DNA of 64,000 nt. Source: Spirosoma utsteinense (lineage in GTDB: Bacteria > Bacteroidota > Bacteroidia > Cytophagales > Spirosomataceae). Below, one piece after another: positions 8,982 to 17,901 of this stretch; the stretch's first letter is position 1; each line of letters begins with the position of its first letter. Location of the stretch: contig NZ_VFIA01000028.1 in assembly GCF_014282275.1 (NCBI RefSeq), positions 23,206 to 87,205 on the forward strand. Direction: 5' to 3'. The position numbers were made by a program, and so were the translations under genes. The notes beneath the pieces are model-generated. The model was not told the DNA's origin. It made no database searches and saw only the letters and a program-made list of their open reading frames with translations.

Positions 8982-10055
8982 ATGAACCCAGCGACAACGC
9001 CTTCCTTTTTGCTCTATGGGGCCAACGGCTATACCGCCCAACTCATCATTGATCGGGCCGCGTCGTTCGGGCTAACGCCGATACTGGCCGGGCGGAGTTC
9101 GGCAAAACTTAAACCGTTAGCGGAAAAACACGGCTTGCTCTACCGTATCGCCGACCTTACCGACCCGGCCGCCCTCGACACGCTCCTGCTGGATATTCCT
9201 GTCGTACTCCACTGCGCCGGACCTTTCTCGAAAACTGCCGCCCCCATGCAGCAGGCCTGCCTGCGAACGGGAACCCATTACCTCGACATTACGGGCGAGA
9301 TCGATGTATTCGAGCACGGTATGAAACTCCACGAGGAAGCAGTCCGTCAAAACATCATGCTTATGTCGGGCGTGGGGTTCGATGTGGTGCCTACCGACTG
9401 CATGGCCCGCTACCTGCACGATAAACTCCCCGACGCTACCCATCTGCAGTTGGCCTTTGCGAACGAAGGGGGCAGCCTGTCGCATGGTACAGCACAAACG
9501 GCGCTGGAAGGCCTGGGTGGGGGCGGGAAAATCCGGCGTAACAAACGCATCGAAACCGTACCGAACGCCCATAAAACGCTGACCGTCGATTTCGGTACAG
9601 GAAAGCCGTTGGTATGCATGAGTATCCCCTGGGGCGACATTTCAACGGCTTACCACACCACCGGTATCCCCAACATTGAAACGTTCATCGGGTCTACGGC
9701 GGGTCAGGTCCGGCTGGCAAAGCTGGGTAATTACCTGGGCTGGCTACTGAGTAACCGATCGGTAAAATCGTTCCTGCAAAAGTGGATTACCAGGCGCATC
9801 ACCGGTCCCGATGACGGAAAACGACAGCAGGGCCGTACGCATATCTGGGGAAAAGCGTGGAACGCCCAGGGTAAAACTGTCGAGGCCCGGCTGCACGGCC
9901 CGGAAGGCTACACCCTTACGGCCCTGACAGCGTTGACCATCAGTCGGAAAGTGTTCGATGGCGACTGGAAGCCGGGATACCAGACCCCGGCCGGCCTATA
10001 CGGGGCAGACCTGATATGTCAGCTTGACGGTGTAAGTCGGGAAGATTTGGTGTAG
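8982..10055 (+). CDS. Saccharopine dehydrogenase-like / trans-acting enoyl reductase family oxidoreductase
   Basis: A 357-residue predicted NAD(P)-dependent oxidoreductase. The N-terminal Rossmann motif is LLYGANGYTAQLII (about 8-21), followed by GRSSAKLKPLA and a VLHCAGPFSKTAAPMQQACL segment, typical of saccharopine dehydrogenase NADP-binding domain proteins that include the trans-acting enoyl reductase group. Lysine metabolism is not implied; most bacterial members have unassigned substrates. It is a single gene preceded by a 272-bp gap in which no clear promoter or structure was found. Confidence 0.8.
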   Translation: MNPATTPSFLLYGANGYTAQLIIDRAASFGLTPILAGRSSAKLKPLAEKHGLLYRIADLTDPAALDTLLLDIPVVLHCAGPFSKTAAPMQQACLRTGTHYLDITGEIDVFEHGMKLHEEAVRQNIMLMSGVGFDVVPTDCMARYLHDKLPDATHLQLAFANEGGSLSHGTAQTALEGLGGGGKIRRNKRIETVPNAHKTLTVDFGTGKPLVCMSIPWGDISTAYHTTGIPNIETFIGSTAGQVRLAKLGNYLGWLLSNRSVKSFLQKWITRRITGPDDGKRQQGRTHIWGKAWNAQGKTVEARLHGPEGYTLTALTALTISRKVFDGDWKPGYQTPAGLYGADLICQLDGVSREDLV

Positions 10056-10206
10056 ACCCTTCCAATCGGCCTTTTTCGGTGGCCCGATTACCAGTCAGTT
10101 TACCGTTGGCTAAAAGCCGTTCAATCCCTGTGGCATATAGCCTAATTTGGCTATAACTTTCTGATAGTTAAACCATTATCCTGATCGATAAGTAACTATC
10201 AACGCC

Positions 10207-10686
10207 ATGAGTATTGCCAACAGAAACCTATCTACCCATTTTACACTCCACGAAATGCTGACAAGCCAGACGGCTGTGCGTTTCGACTTTACCGAGCAGT
10301 TCGATCCACCCCGAAACGTCGTACAGAATCTTGAACGACTATGTCAGGAGGTGCTGGAGCCGCTTCGACTGGTGGTCAACACACCCATCCAGGTCAACAG
10401 CGGTTACCGCTGCTTCCGTGTCAACCAGATGATCGGCGGATCGCCTAAAAGTCAGCATATGGTTGGCCAGGCCGCCGATATTGTTGTGGTCAGTAGCGAT
10501 GTGGAGACCCTGTTCCAGACGATCCGGGCTGTTGGATTACCGTTCGACCAGTTGATTCAGGAATTCGATCGCTGGGTGCATGTTTCATTTCGGGACAGAC
10601 CAAGACGTGAGGTATTGCGGGCTACCAAAACCGCCAGCGGCAGGACCCTGTACACCCCGGTCCTGACCAGTCCCCTCTTGGCGTAG
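10207..10686 (+). CDS. Peptidase M15A family protein (murein peptide hydrolase-like)
   Basis: A 159-residue protein matching the Peptidase_M15_3 family, zinc D-Ala-D-Ala carboxypeptidase/endolysin-like enzymes. The zinc ligands are visible: His84 (KSQHMVGQ), Asp91 (GQAADI) and His125 (RWVHVSF), together with the family's NSGYRCFRVN block near 64-73. There is no signal peptide, as is common for phage-derived or holin-dependent members; no other phage genes are nearby. A strong bidirectional terminator follows at 10701-10739. Confidence 0.85.
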   Translation: MSIANRNLSTHFTLHEMLTSQTAVRFDFTEQFDPPRNVVQNLERLCQEVLEPLRLVVNTPIQVNSGYRCFRVNQMIGGSPKSQHMVGQAADIVVVSSDVETLFQTIRAVGLPFDQLIQEFDRWVHVSFRDRPRREVLRATKTASGRTLYTPVLTSPLLA

Positions 10687-10700
10687 AGCGGCCTATACCG

Positions 10701-10739
10701 AAAGAGCCGCTAACCTGACAGGCAGATTAGCGGCTCTTT
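10701..10739. terminator. Bidirectional intrinsic terminator between convergent genes
   Basis: A perfect 13-bp stem (AAAGAGCCGCTAA at 10701-10713 pairing with 10727-10739) around a 13-nt loop. The arms begin and end in A/T runs so it can work for the M15 peptidase on + and the sorbosone dehydrogenase on -. Confidence 0.8.
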
Positions 10740-10771
10740 TGGTACTGTATAGCAGCACCAGCAGGCTGAAC

Positions 10772-12148
10772 TTATTTTTTGGCATACATCACCCGCCAGA
10801 CCTTGCCCTTCACCGAATCGGTGATATAGAGCGATCCATCGGGGCCCTGAGCCAGACCCATTGGCCGGGCTTTGGCATCGCCGGGGCTGGCCAGATCGGG
10901 TTTGCCCGCGTTGGCGGTATCGCCCGGCTTGGCCGGTTCGGCCACACCCGCAAAATTTTCGGCAAACACTTCGTACTTGCCCGATGGCCGGCCGTCTTTA
11001 CCAAACGGAATGAAGGCAACGAAATAGCCGCCCTGCTTCAGCGGAGCCCGGTTCCAGGAACCGTGGAAGCAAATGAACGCGCCATTTTTGTAACGGGCCG
11101 GGAATTGACTACCCGTGTAGAACAGCAGATCATTAGGTGCCCAGTGGCCAGGAAATGCCATAATAGGCTTCTCTTTGCCCGCGCACCGATCCTGTGTTTT
11201 GCCATCACCACCATACTCAGGAGCCAGTACCTTCTTGCCCTGGCTATCGTCGTTGTAGCAGTAGGGCCAGCCGAAGTCATTTCCTTCTTTCACCATCAAC
11301 AGCTCTTCATTGGGCAGTTCGGCGCTTTGCTCGTTGGTGTACAGACTTGGGTACAACGTAGCCAGCATATCGCGGCCATGCTGGAGCGCATAAAGGGTAT
11401 TGTTGGCCGTGTTCCAGTCGAGGGCTACGGCGTTGCGGATACCGGTTGCGTAGCGCTTACCGTCCGACTGTTTCTGGTTGGGCTTGTTGGCATCGAAGAT
11501 CCAGATGCCCCCGTAGTTTTCCAGGATCGGGCAGGGGTCCTGCCCTTTCGAGCCCTGGGTCCGGTCTTTTTCCTGACAGGCGTTGGACGGAGCACCGAAG
11601 TTGACATACAGTTTACCATCGGGCGAGAGCGCCAGCGACTTACCCGCATGTTGCCGTTGAAGCGTTAGCCCCGTTACGATGGTTTCGGGCTGCGTCGTTT
11701 CCATCACTTTGCCGTTGGTAAGCTTGTAGCGGAACACCGCCGTATCGGCCGATGCATAGAGATAGCCGTTGTAGATGCCCGCACCCGTACCGGGATAGGT
11801 ACCGAACGTAACGGTCTGGTCGGCACGACCGTCGCCGTCTGTATCGCTTAACTGAACGATACCTTTTCCGTCCTTGAGCCGGTCGAGCTTCACGAACAAT
11901 GTGCCAGTCGTGGGGTCAATGGCAGCATGGCGGGCTTTGCCCAGATTATCGGCAAATACCAGTGCCTGAAATCCGCTGGCGAGTTTAAGGCCGCCGTTAT
12001 CCGGGTCGGGGGCAATGGACGGGCGGGTGGTTGATACCCTTCCTGACTTGGCAGACGCTGATTTTACCGGCTTAGCGGGTAGTGTCGTGCCCGGTCCTGC
12101 CAGGGCAAGGGTTGTTGTTACTGTAACTAAAAATACAATTGCTTTCAT
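10772..12148 (-). CDS. Secreted sorbosone dehydrogenase family protein (PQQ-type beta-propeller)
   Basis: A 458-residue secreted six-bladed beta-propeller of the soluble glucose / L-sorbosone dehydrogenase family. The ATG at 12148 places a signal peptide (MKAIVFLVTVTTTLALAG) at the N-terminus; an in-frame ATG further upstream at 12280 adds 44 residues ahead of it and is unlikely. Family features include LASGFQALVFADNLGKAR, the Asp-rich SDTDGDGRADQ, GIRNAVALDW, the NDFGWPYCYND block and a C-terminal GLAQGPDGSLYITDS. Several Cys residues suggest disulfides. It is divergent from the PA14 protein gene. PQQ dependence is a family inference; the substrate is unknown. Confidence 0.85.
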   Translation of the reverse strand: MKAIVFLVTVTTTLALAGPGTTLPAKPVKSASAKSGRVSTTRPSIAPDPDNGGLKLASGFQALVFADNLGKARHAAIDPTTGTLFVKLDRLKDGKGIVQLSDTDGDGRADQTVTFGTYPGTGAGIYNGYLYASADTAVFRYKLTNGKVMETTQPETIVTGLTLQRQHAGKSLALSPDGKLYVNFGAPSNACQEKDRTQGSKGQDPCPILENYGGIWIFDANKPNQKQSDGKRYATGIRNAVALDWNTANNTLYALQHGRDMLATLYPSLYTNEQSAELPNEELLMVKEGNDFGWPYCYNDDSQGKKVLAPEYGGDGKTQDRCAGKEKPIMAFPGHWAPNDLLFYTGSQFPARYKNGAFICFHGSWNRAPLKQGGYFVAFIPFGKDGRPSGKYEVFAENFAGVAEPAKPGDTANAGKPDLASPGDAKARPMGLAQGPDGSLYITDSVKGKVWRVMYAKK

Positions 12149-12252
12149 GGTTAAACGTTGCCTGGATGGCGTATTGCGCCGTACAACACCCGGTAAACGG
12201 GAGGCAACGAACAAAAGTTTTTGTTGCCTGTCAGTAGACAACCCGGCTTCTG

Positions 12253-12260
12253 TATTTTTG
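12253..12260 (+). promoter_or_regulatory. Candidate -7 element (TATTTTTG) for the PA14 protein gene
   Basis: An exact match to the Bacteroidetes -7 consensus TAnnTTTG, 37 bp before the ATG at 12298. TTG triplets upstream (12221-12226) are about 26 bp away, longer than the usual 19-21 bp, so only the -7 half is supported. Confidence 0.3.
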
Positions 12261-12297
12261 ATACGTGTACGAGTAGCCATTTCTACACAAAAGGTCT

Positions 12298-13983
12298 ATG
12301 AATAAACAGATTACATCCTTTTTTCAACGGATTGCCCCCTTACTGCTCGCCTGGCTTCTGGTGGTGCCGCTCTACGCCCAGCAGGAGCTGCCAGCCCTTC
12401 CCCCGGCGCAACTCAACCGGCCCGCTGGCTGGCAATTGGTCGGGGCTGTTTCCACAACCGCCGATGGGGCGTCGCTAAAAACCCAACCCGGCAGCACCAT
12501 CCTGACCGGTGCTGGCGAACCACTCACCCTGCTAACCCCCACCGATGATTTCCGGCTGCGGTTCGACATGCTCCTTTCTGCCAACACCGATTTTGTTCTG
12601 ACCATGCCAACGGGACAGGCCATGTCGTTTACCGGGACGCAGGAGATGGCCCGCCTGACCAAAGCTCCCGGTCTCTGGCAAACCGTCGATGTCTGGTACA
12701 AAACCGGGAAAGGCCATGCCCTTCTGGAAAAACTCGCGCTCAACGGCGTGACGGTGCGGGAAAGCCAAACCCTGAACAATGCTAAATCCGGTCCGTTGAC
12801 CATCATGGCGAAAACCGGAAGCGTTGCCATCCGAAACATAGGTTACCGGGTCATGTCGCCCCGGCTTGTGGCGCAATGGAGTTCGCCGGTTAGCTATACA
12901 ATCGTAGAAGGCGGCTACGTAACCAGCCGCATTGTTGCCCAAAGCAAAAAAGTGCTCAAGCAGGACACGGCCTCCCTATTGACGTACGAAGTGTCGTATG
13001 GCCAGCCGCGTCAGCATTCCATTCTCTTTTCGGGCAAACTGACGGCTCTGCAGGCGGGCGACTACCAGTTCGAGCTGAACCAGGGTGGCGTTGGGGGTGT
13101 CTGGATCGATGGCAAAGAGATCATTCCAACCGACCACCGCGAACTGGGACAGTCCAGTTTCGGAACAGCCAACCTCACGGCCGGGCCGCATACGGTAGAA
13201 GTCTACTTTTCGCGCTCCTGGTTCCGGCCCGGACTGGGGCTGTTTGTGTCGCAGGCAGGTACCCGTTCGCAACCGCTTCATTCGCTTTCGTCCTTGCCGG
13301 AGCCCGATCCCGTTGCGGTTGTTAGTGTGCAGCCCACCACAAAGGCCGAACTGATCCGGTCGTTCGTACAGATGCCGGGCGAAAAAACGAAGCGCACCCA
13401 CAGCCTGTCGGTCGGTTCGCCGGAGGGCCTGCATTATACCGTTGACCTGAACCAGATGGCGTTGCTGCAAACCTGGAAAGGTGATTTTGCCAACGTTACC
13501 GAAATGTGGTACGAGCGGGGCGAACCCCAGCTCCTGAGCCCGATGGGCGTAACCGTTCGGCCACCGGCCCAGTCGCCCCTGGTGGTGCTTACCAACGAAA
13601 CAACAGCCTGGCCCGACAGTCTGGGCGAAAACGTGCTGCAATACAAAGGGCTCACCGTCGACAAACAGGGTATGCCCACCGTGGAGTACACACTGGCCGG
13701 TACCACCGTGACGGATGCGATCCGGCCGGACGGTAATGCGCTGGTTCGGACCCTCACGCTGAAAGGCTCACCCGACGGTACGCCCTACTGCCGGGTAGCG
13801 GCCGGTACCACCATCGACGAAGTCGGCAAAGGGCTGTACGCCGTTAATGACCGTAGCTATTTTGTTCGCTTCGACCCGAAAGCCAAAGTAAAACTGCGGC
13901 AGAGCAACGGGAAACAGGAGCTGCTGCTACCCATCGACATGAAAAGCGGGGCCGGAACGGTTCAGTATTCGATTGTCTTTTAA
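12298..13983 (+). CDS. Secreted PA14-domain protein with N-terminal lectin-like (DUF1080-like) module
   Basis: A 561-residue exported protein. After a signal peptide (about 1-27, ending LYAQ) comes a concanavalin-like module resembling DUF1080/3-keto-disaccharide hydrolases (about 30-190: GWQLVGA, DFRLRFDMLLSANTDF, LWQTVDVWYKTGKG), then a PA14-like carbohydrate-binding domain (about 225-315: GKLTALQAGDYQFELNQGG, GVWIDGKEII, GPHTVEVYFSRSW). The C-terminal ~230 residues match nothing I recognise. No CxxCH haem motif is present, although related architectures often carry a cytochrome. It sits between two sorbosone-dehydrogenase-like genes, so a role in extracellular carbohydrate handling is inferred. 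Confidence 0.75.
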   Translation: MNKQITSFFQRIAPLLLAWLLVVPLYAQQELPALPPAQLNRPAGWQLVGAVSTTADGASLKTQPGSTILTGAGEPLTLLTPTDDFRLRFDMLLSANTDFVLTMPTGQAMSFTGTQEMARLTKAPGLWQTVDVWYKTGKGHALLEKLALNGVTVRESQTLNNAKSGPLTIMAKTGSVAIRNIGYRVMSPRLVAQWSSPVSYTIVEGGYVTSRIVAQSKKVLKQDTASLLTYEVSYGQPRQHSILFSGKLTALQAGDYQFELNQGGVGGVWIDGKEIIPTDHRELGQSSFGTANLTAGPHTVEVYFSRSWFRPGLGLFVSQAGTRSQPLHSLSSLPEPDPVAVVSVQPTTKAELIRSFVQMPGEKTKRTHSLSVGSPEGLHYTVDLNQMALLQTWKGDFANVTEMWYERGEPQLLSPMGVTVRPPAQSPLVVLTNETTAWPDSLGENVLQYKGLTVDKQGMPTVEYTLAGTTVTDAIRPDGNALVRTLTLKGSPDGTPYCRVAAGTTIDEVGKGLYAVNDRSYFVRFDPKAKVKLRQSNGKQELLLPIDMKSGAGTVQYSIVF

Positions 13984-14019
13984 ACCGGCTCTATCCCTGA
14001 CCTTTCGCCAGCAAGTACC

Positions 14020-14358
14020 ATGAATGAGCCAATCACCTGGGCCGATTTCGAGAAAGTAGAGATTCGCACCGGCACCGTTGTGGCCGTCGAAGCATTTCCA
14101 CAGGCCCGCAAACCAGCCTATAAACTAACTATCGACTTTGGCGAGCTTGGCACCAGACGAACGTCGGCACAGCTCACCAAACTGTATCAGGCCGAGGAAC
14201 TGGTTGGTAAACAGCTCGTGGCGGTGGTCAATTTTCCACCCAGGCAAATTGCCACGTTTATGAGCGAATGCCTGGTACTGGGTGCCGTGGCCGACGACGG
14301 TACCGTAACGCTGCTCCAGACCGAACGGCCAACACCCAACGGCTTACGAATAGCCTGA
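14020..14358 (+). CDS. csaA: tRNA-binding domain protein CsaA
   Basis: A 112-residue stand-alone tRNA-binding OB-fold of the CsaA family (dimeric, export-chaperone-like in Bacillus). Recognisable blocks are WADFEKVEIRTGTVVAVE, YKLTIDFGELG, the near-invariant TSAQLT and the C-terminal FMSECLVLGA with a tail ending GLRIA. Its length is normal for the family. It lies 36 bp after the PA14 gene and 31 bp before the dehydrogenase-cupredoxin gene, so it may share their transcript even though it is functionally different. Confidence 0.93.
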   Translation: MNEPITWADFEKVEIRTGTVVAVEAFPQARKPAYKLTIDFGELGTRRTSAQLTKLYQAEELVGKQLVAVVNFPPRQIATFMSECLVLGAVADDGTVTLLQTERPTPNGLRIA

Positions 14359-14389
14359 CACGCATCTGTTCGTCAAGACAAAAAATAAC

Positions 14390-16450
14390 ATGCCCATCAT
14401 GAAAAAGCATTTATTGATTACTCTTTTGGTATCCGTTGCGATACTGCCCCTTTCGGCTGCCTTTGCCCAGCGCCCGGCTACGGAAGAAGATTACTACCGA
14501 ATTGTGACCCTGCCGATTCCCGAAAACATCAAGCTGGAAGTGGGTGGTCTGGCTCCCCTGCCCGATGGGCGGCTGGCAGCCTGTACGCGCCGGGGTGAGG
14601 TCTGGATTATCAGCAATCCCTACATGCAGGGAAGCCGCGTACCGACCTACAAAAAGTTTGCATCAGGGCTGCACGAACCGCTGGGCCTGATGTGGCATCC
14701 AAAAGGTTATTTGCTCTGTACGCAACGGGGCGAAGTCACGAAGCTGATCGATAATGATGGCGACGACGTGGCCGACGAGTACCGCTCCTTCTACAAATGG
14801 CCGATCTCGGGCAATTACCACGAGTACAGCTACGGCCCGGTGCTGCTGCCCGACGGCGACATGGTCATTACGCTCAACCTCAGCTGGATCGGCTACGGGG
14901 CCAGTCTGGCAAAGTGGCGCGGCTGGATGCTTAAACTAACCGAAAACGGAGAGATGACGCCCTGGGCTACCGGCCTTCGCTCACCGGCTGGCTTCGCTGT
15001 TCTGCACGATGGCAGTATTTTCTATACTGAGAATCAGGGCGACTGGGTTGGCTCCGGCCGGATGACGAACCTGACCAAAGGGGCTTTTGCGGGCAATCCG
15101 GCGGGTCTGCGCTGGTCCGGTGAGCCGGGCTCGCCCTTATCGCTGAAGCCGGAAGATGTACCCAGCACGGGGAAACCCATGTTTGAGGTAGCGAAAACCG
15201 TTAAAGAGCTGAAAGTGCCCGCCGTTTGGTTTCCGCACACGCTGATGGGCATTTCAACCTCTGATTTCAAGGAAGACACCACCCGTGGCGCTTTCGGTCC
15301 GTTTGCCGGGCAGCTGTTCGTGGGCGACCAGGGGCACAGCAAAATTATGCGGGTAGCGCTCGAAAAAGTCAACGGCGAGTGGCAGGGGGCCTGTTTTCCC
15401 TTCCGCGAAGGGTTCCAGTCGGGCATTATCCGTACCGTTTGGGGGCAGGATGGCTCGCTGTTCGTGGGCATGACGAGCCGGGGCTGGGCCGCAACGGGAA
15501 AAGACCCGTATGGCATTCAGCGGTTGGCCTGGACGGGCAAAACGCCCTTCGAGATGAAAACGATCACCTCCAAACCCGATGGCTTCGAGATCACCTTTAC
15601 CGCCCCCGTCGACCGGAAAACGGCCGAAAGCCCGGAAAGCTACAGCCTGAACAGCTTTACCTATAAATACCACAAAACGTACGGAAGCCCTATCGAAAAT
15701 ACGCGCCCGGTGCCCATTCGGGGCATTGTCGTTGCAGCCGATGGCCTGAGCGCCCGCATCGTTGCCGATACCGCCTTGCGCGAAGGCTACATCCACGAAC
15801 TAAAAGCCGAAGGTGTCCGGTCGGCGGGAAACTTGCCGTTGCTGCATCCAACGGGCTACTACACCCTCAACGCCATTGCGCCGGGCGAGCGCGTTACCAT
15901 GGCCGCCCGTACGGCAACGAGCGAGTCTGGCCACGCCAGCCACGCAGCTATGATGGCCTCCGCATCGACAAAGGCGGGGGTACCGGCCAAGACGAAGGGG
16001 ACAGTGAGCAAATCGGCCGTAGCCGCGGCAAAATCCACCAAACGCCTGATCGATCAACCGGCCGACTGGACCAACGGCCCCGACCAAACGCTGACGGTAG
16101 GCACTAAACCCGGTTTGAAATTCGATACGGATAAACTGGAAGTAAAAGCGGGCAGCCGCATCAAGCTCGTGTTCAATAATAACGACGACATGCTGCACAA
16201 TTTTGTCATTACGAAGCCCGGTGCCGCCAATGCCGTGGGGGATGCCGCCCTCCGGCTCAACCTCAACGGCCCAAAGATGAATTATGTACCCGCCACGCCC
16301 AACGTCCTGTATCACACCAATATCCTCCAGCCCGAAACGGCCGAAACCATCTATTTCCTGGCTCCCGCCGAACCGGGCGATTATCAGTTCGTGTGCTCTT
16401 TCCCCGGCCATTCGTCATTGATGCAGGGAACCCTGAAAGTAGTGAAGTAG
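14390..16450 (+). CDS. Sorbosone-dehydrogenase-like beta-propeller fused to a C-terminal blue-copper (azurin-like) domain
   Basis: A 686-residue secreted protein; a second ATG at 14399 (MKKHLLITLL) gives a cleaner signal peptide and may be the real start. A beta-propeller of the glucose/sorbosone dehydrogenase type covers about 40-390 (GGLAPLPDGRLAACTRRGEV, GLRSPAGFAVLHDGSIFYTE, FVGDQGHSKIMRV). A linker domain is followed by a Lys/Ala/Ser-rich segment (about 525-560) and a cupredoxin at about 575-686. Its type-1 copper ligands are all visible: His603 (MLHNFVI), Cys669, His674 and Met678 (VCSFPGHSSLM). The fusion implies that electrons from an oxidised substrate pass directly to copper. The substrate is unknown. 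Confidence 0.88.
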   Translation: MPIMKKHLLITLLVSVAILPLSAAFAQRPATEEDYYRIVTLPIPENIKLEVGGLAPLPDGRLAACTRRGEVWIISNPYMQGSRVPTYKKFASGLHEPLGLMWHPKGYLLCTQRGEVTKLIDNDGDDVADEYRSFYKWPISGNYHEYSYGPVLLPDGDMVITLNLSWIGYGASLAKWRGWMLKLTENGEMTPWATGLRSPAGFAVLHDGSIFYTENQGDWVGSGRMTNLTKGAFAGNPAGLRWSGEPGSPLSLKPEDVPSTGKPMFEVAKTVKELKVPAVWFPHTLMGISTSDFKEDTTRGAFGPFAGQLFVGDQGHSKIMRVALEKVNGEWQGACFPFREGFQSGIIRTVWGQDGSLFVGMTSRGWAATGKDPYGIQRLAWTGKTPFEMKTITSKPDGFEITFTAPVDRKTAESPESYSLNSFTYKYHKTYGSPIENTRPVPIRGIVVAADGLSARIVADTALREGYIHELKAEGVRSAGNLPLLHPTGYYTLNAIAPGERVTMAARTATSESGHASHAAMMASASTKAGVPAKTKGTVSKSAVAAAKSTKRLIDQPADWTNGPDQTLTVGTKPGLKFDTDKLEVKAGSRIKLVFNNNDDMLHNFVITKPGAANAVGDAALRLNLNGPKMNYVPATPNVLYHTNILQPETAETIYFLAPAEPGDYQFVCSFPGHSSLMQGTLKVVK

Positions 16451-16476
16451 CGCGAACCTCCCGTTTGTCTATCCAT

Positions 16477-16513
16477 ATGCCGGTTGAATGGGTTAATCTC
16501 ATACAACCGGCAT
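16477..16513 (+). terminator. Possible terminator hairpin after the dehydrogenase-cupredoxin gene
   Basis: ATGCCGGTTG at 16477-16486 pairs perfectly with 16504-16513 (10 bp, 17-nt loop). Only three T residues follow, so termination strength is uncertain. Confidence 0.4.
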
Positions 16514-16564
16514 TTGTGCGGTAGCATAAATAGATTGAATTACATGATTCCAACGTTCCTGCTG

Positions 16565-17122
16565 ATGAATCCCAAGAGAACGCCATTGAAACTATACCTG
16601 ATTACCGGACTAAGTCTGCTGCTCTTCAGCAACCTAACGTACGCTCAGCGCCAGCGGGCCGACACCGGACATTACCGGACAGAACCTGTTCCGGCCCACC
16701 TCATGCCCATTGAGCGAGCCTATGGCTCATCGTCGCTGGGAAGCGTCTATTTTTACGGCGGCAAACGACTCTCTTCCCCCTACTCGCTGGAAATTCCTTT
16801 CTACGAAGTCGGCGACCCGGCCATTACCCATCACTTCAAGGTGTTCAGGACCATGACGACCCTCAGCCGCTTTACGGCCCTGCTGCCGCTGGCCTATATC
16901 CTGATCCAGAACAAGCGAAACAATGGTACTTACTGGAGTATCTACGGCGGGTCTATTGTGGCTTCGCTTACGTTCAGTATTGTTGGCAACGTACAGGTCA
17001 ACAAAGCCGTTACGCGGTACAATGAACTACTGCGGCAACCTCGGGTGGGCCTGTCGGTGGCACCCGTGCCGTTAACGGGTCGGCCAGCCATTGGCGCGGG
17101 CGTAGCATGGCGATTCCGGTGA
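16565..17122 (+). CDS. Hypothetical membrane or envelope protein with signal peptide
   Basis: I do not recognise a family. With the ATG at 16565 the product is 185 residues, starting with a signal sequence (MNPKRTPLKLYLITGLSLLL, cleavage near TYAQ). In-frame ATGs at 16484 and 16544 would put extra residues before it. The mature part contains hydrophobic stretches (FTALLPLAYILIQ; IYGGSIVASLTFSIVGNVQV) and ends with SVAPVPLTGRPAIGAGVAWRFR, the kind of beta-strand terminus seen in small outer-membrane proteins. It is convergent with the two-component operon. Confidence 0.7.
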   Translation: MNPKRTPLKLYLITGLSLLLFSNLTYAQRQRADTGHYRTEPVPAHLMPIERAYGSSSLGSVYFYGGKRLSSPYSLEIPFYEVGDPAITHHFKVFRTMTTLSRFTALLPLAYILIQNKRNNGTYWSIYGGSIVASLTFSIVGNVQVNKAVTRYNELLRQPRVGLSVAPVPLTGRPAIGAGVAWRFR

Positions 17123-17148
17123 GGTTATCCAGGCGGCAGACGCCCTTA

Positions 17149-17901
17149 TCAGCGCGCCCGCAGCACGGTGAGCTGTTTGAGAAGGCCCGGCCGCGTGTCG
17201 GCCGGAATGGGTATGGGCCGGGGTCCGTTGGCCGTACCCTCGTCGAAACTGGTCAGAAACAGCTTGTTCCCTTCGATATAGGCCAGATACTGGAGGTTGA
17301 CAACATACGACCGCGACACGCGGTAGAATGACGGAAGGGTCAGGCGGGTAGCTATGTTTTTCAGGTTGTCTGTTACCACGAACGGATCTTTCCGGTTCCG
17401 GACAAACAGGCAGGTGAAGTTGGTGCGGGCTTCGGCAAACACGATATCAGATTGGCGAACGGGAATCAGCCGCCCATCGTCGGGAATCAGCAAATGGTCA
17501 GGTAATAAACTACTCGGGGCATGCAGCGACGGCGTGCGCTCGATAGCCAGATCGATCTGCATGATCAGGTCGACCGGGCTGAAGGGTTTGCTCAGGAATC
17601 CGACCGGACGAAGCGCTTTGAGCTGCTTCAGGGTGGTTGCGCCGGTCTGACCCGTGATGAACAGAAAAGGAATCCGATCCTGCTGCATGAGCATACGGGC
17701 AATGGCTATGCCGTCTTCCGAACCGGGCAGGTGCACGTCGAGCAGCGCCAGATCGACGGGTTGCTGCTGACTGATCCGCACGGCTTCGGCCAGCGTCCGG
17801 GCCACACCCACTACGCTATGGCCTGCCTGCTGCAACGTAACCGTCAGCAACTCTACCGTTAGTTCATCGTCCTCAACAATCAGTATTTTCAATGGCTTCA
17901 T
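17149..17901 (-). CDS. LytTR family response regulator
   Basis: A 250-residue two-component transcription regulator. The receiver domain (about 1-120) has the acidic pair Asp11/Asp12 (VEDDE), phospho-acceptor Asp55 (ALLDVHLPG), a Thr near 88 (FITGQTG) and Lys near 108 (FLSKPFSP). A LytTR DNA-binding domain occupies about 145-245 (DIVFAEARTNFTCLF, YRVSRSYVVNLQYLAYI). Its ATG overlaps the stop of the upstream histidine kinase by 4 bp, so the two form a cognate, translationally coupled pair. Confidence 0.93.
   Translation of the reverse strand: MKPLKILIVEDDELTVELLTVTLQQAGHSVVGVARTLAEAVRISQQQPVDLALLDVHLPGSEDGIAIARMLMQQDRIPFLFITGQTGATTLKQLKALRPVGFLSKPFSPVDLIMQIDLAIERTPSLHAPSSLLPDHLLIPDDGRLIPVRQSDIVFAEARTNFTCLFVRNRKDPFVVTDNLKNIATRLTLPSFYRVSRSYVVNLQYLAYIEGNKLFLTSFDEGTANGPRPIPIPADTRPGLLKQLTVLRAR

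Noticed and set aside
10739..11668. Long + strand open frame of 309 codons
   Set aside because: It is antisense to the sorbosone dehydrogenase, whose signal peptide and conserved motifs are clear; the + reading has no recognisable motif.
12298..16450. c-type cytochrome in the PA14/dehydrogenase block
   Set aside because: Related systems carry CxxCH haem motifs, but none was found in these three proteins.
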